From Candidatus Gastranaerophilales bacterium (GTDB lineage Bacteria > Cyanobacteriota > Vampirovibrionia > Gastranaerophilales > Gastranaerophilaceae): a stretch of DNA of 5,584 nt. Where the stretch lies: positions 1-5,584 of the forward strand of contig JAJQHF010000066.1 of NCBI GenBank assembly GCA_021199975.1, in the 5' to 3' direction. The notes beneath the pieces are model-generated. The model had not been told where the DNA came from and made no database searches. It saw only the letters and a program-made list of their open reading frames with translations. Shown here one piece after another: positions 4,752-5,584 of the stretch. Made by a program: the position numbers and the translations under genes. Position 1 is the first letter of the stretch. Every line of letters starts with the position of its first letter.

Positions 4752-5547
4752 TTTTTGATGAAGGCAAGTAGTTTTCAGGAGTTACGACTTTTTTACCACT
4801 TTCAAGTTCTAATTGTTTTCTAGCATTGCCAGCAATTTTGCCACCTTTTTGTGCAGCAGTTTTATTCTCTTTAAAGCCTTGAGCGTCGGTATTTATAGCT
4901 ATTTCTTTAGTGGAGGCTTCCCCCAGCATTGTAAAAATCAATTCCAAATCGGTCATATGGTCACGAAGATTTTCCCTATCAAGACCTTTCAAATCTTTAT
5001 ATTCGGATGGCGTTAGACCAAAAGTTGCTTTGGATATTTCGGCTGTCAAAATACTATATTCTTTACCTTCTTTAATTCCGCGATTTTTCCATTCGTCAGT
5101 CAATTCTTCACGAATAGCAATACCACGGATTCGCTTTTCAATCCATTCATCAGAATATCCTTTTGCTTTATATAAAGCCCTCATTCTTTGTTGAGCAAGC
5201 TCCGGATTTTCAATTTCTTGCACTCGTTCATAACCGACTTTTGCTAACCATTTTTTAAACGGTTCAGCTTTTTTACTGGGGATTGATTGGATTATACGAA
5301 AAAGTCCTTCAACATTGGCACAATTAATCTTTTGTGGTCCACCGGCAGTATTTACTTTAAGGGGGGTGACAATTTGTCCCCACCCTTGAGATAATTCTTT
5401 ATCTCTTTTACGGATTTTTTTAATATAGTCTTTCGGATTCACAGAATCAGTTAGAGCAAACACGACATCTTCAACCGAAAAATACCATTCATTATTATGT
5501 AATGTCCTTCTGATATCTTTACCTTGAAATACAATTAACTCATTCAT
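4714..5547 (-). CDS. BRO-N/DinD-like protein
   Basis: The product is 277 residues, read on the minus strand from ATG 5545-5547. Residues about 5-105 fit the BRO-N domain found in phage, viral and mobile-element proteins (LIVFQGKDIRRTLHNNEWYF, SVEDVVFALTDSVNPKDYI, INCANVEGLFRIIQSI). BRO-N is thought to bind DNA. The second half (SILTAEISKATFGLTPSEY, LKGLDRENLRDHMTDLELI, then a TDAQGFKENK stretch) follows the layout of E. coli DinD, a damage-inducible protein reported to inhibit RecA. The whole may act as a phage antirepressor-like regulator or a DNA-damage modulator; which one cannot be told from sequence. The only ribosome-site candidate (GGG in AAAGGGAT, about 15 bases upstream) is weak. The -35 box would be outside the window and no clear LexA-type box is seen. 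It is probably cargo of the element or a neighbouring prophage gene. Confidence 0.85.
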   Translation of the reverse strand: MNELIVFQGKDIRRTLHNNEWYFSVEDVVFALTDSVNPKDYIKKIRKRDKELSQGWGQIVTPLKVNTAGGPQKINCANVEGLFRIIQSIPSKKAEPFKKWLAKVGYERVQEIENPELAQQRMRALYKAKGYSDEWIEKRIRGIAIREELTDEWKNRGIKEGKEYSILTAEISKATFGLTPSEYKDLKGLDRENLRDHMTDLELIFTMLGEASTKEIAINTDAQGFKENKTAAQKGGKIAGNARKQLELESGKKVVTPENYLPSSKIKVIKNKEDQSL

Positions 5548-5584
5548 ACAAACTGTCTTAATCCCTTTATTTTCTGTATATATT

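Noticed and set aside
4813..5194. Two plus-strand open frames inside the BRO/DinD-like gene
   Set aside because: They are antisense to a gene with clear BRO-N and DinD-like features, and their products are low-complexity.

Overview
This window is strongly AT-rich bacterial DNA using the standard code (TGG codons for Trp throughout, Shine-Dalgarno-like ribosome sites, sigma70-like promoter boxes). Gene style and the Mu-like transposase plus BRO/DinD-type protein would suit an uncultured gut bacterium, for example a Gastranaerophilales (Melainabacteria) or an AT-rich Firmicute. That placement is a low-confidence impression. No marker gene fixes the taxon.

Left part (1-1171) is chromosomal and partly decayed. 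It starts with the last 24 codons of a gene cut by the window edge. Next come the remains of a small membrane-protein gene (about 100-720) with two homopolymer frameshifts and one in-frame TAA. A minus-strand promoter, palindrome and Shine-Dalgarno set with no gene behind it lies at about 768-832, and a short minus-strand coding fragment at 834-950. Then comes an intact tRNA-Asp(GUC) gene with its own promoter and a strong hairpin terminator.

Middle part (1172-4751) is a Mu/Tn7-type transposition module. About 460 bp of noncoding, less AT-rich, repeat- and hairpin-containing DNA leads into four tightly coupled genes. These are a 60-aa SH3-like beta protein, a 568-aa DDE transposase of the MuA/TnsB type (D189, D256, E302), a 226-aa AAA+ ATPase of the MuB/TnsC type, and a 185-aa protein. 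The last has an N-terminal helical domain followed by the DNA-binding (SAM-like) domain of tyrosine recombinases, but no catalytic domain. Every junction overlaps by 1-8 nt, so the four proteins are probably made together. Transposase and ATPase would form the strand-transfer and target-capture machinery. The last protein sits where a target-selection or accessory factor would be expected. No TniQ homologue, CRISPR array or Cas gene is visible.

Right part (4700-5584) holds a convergent minus-strand gene for a BRO-N/DinD-like protein. Its 3' end overlaps the end of the recombinase-like gene, and an inverted repeat that could act as a two-way terminator spans the overlap. The transposon ends could not be fixed: the left end is probably within 1172-1620, and the right end is either near 4700-4750 or beyond the window.
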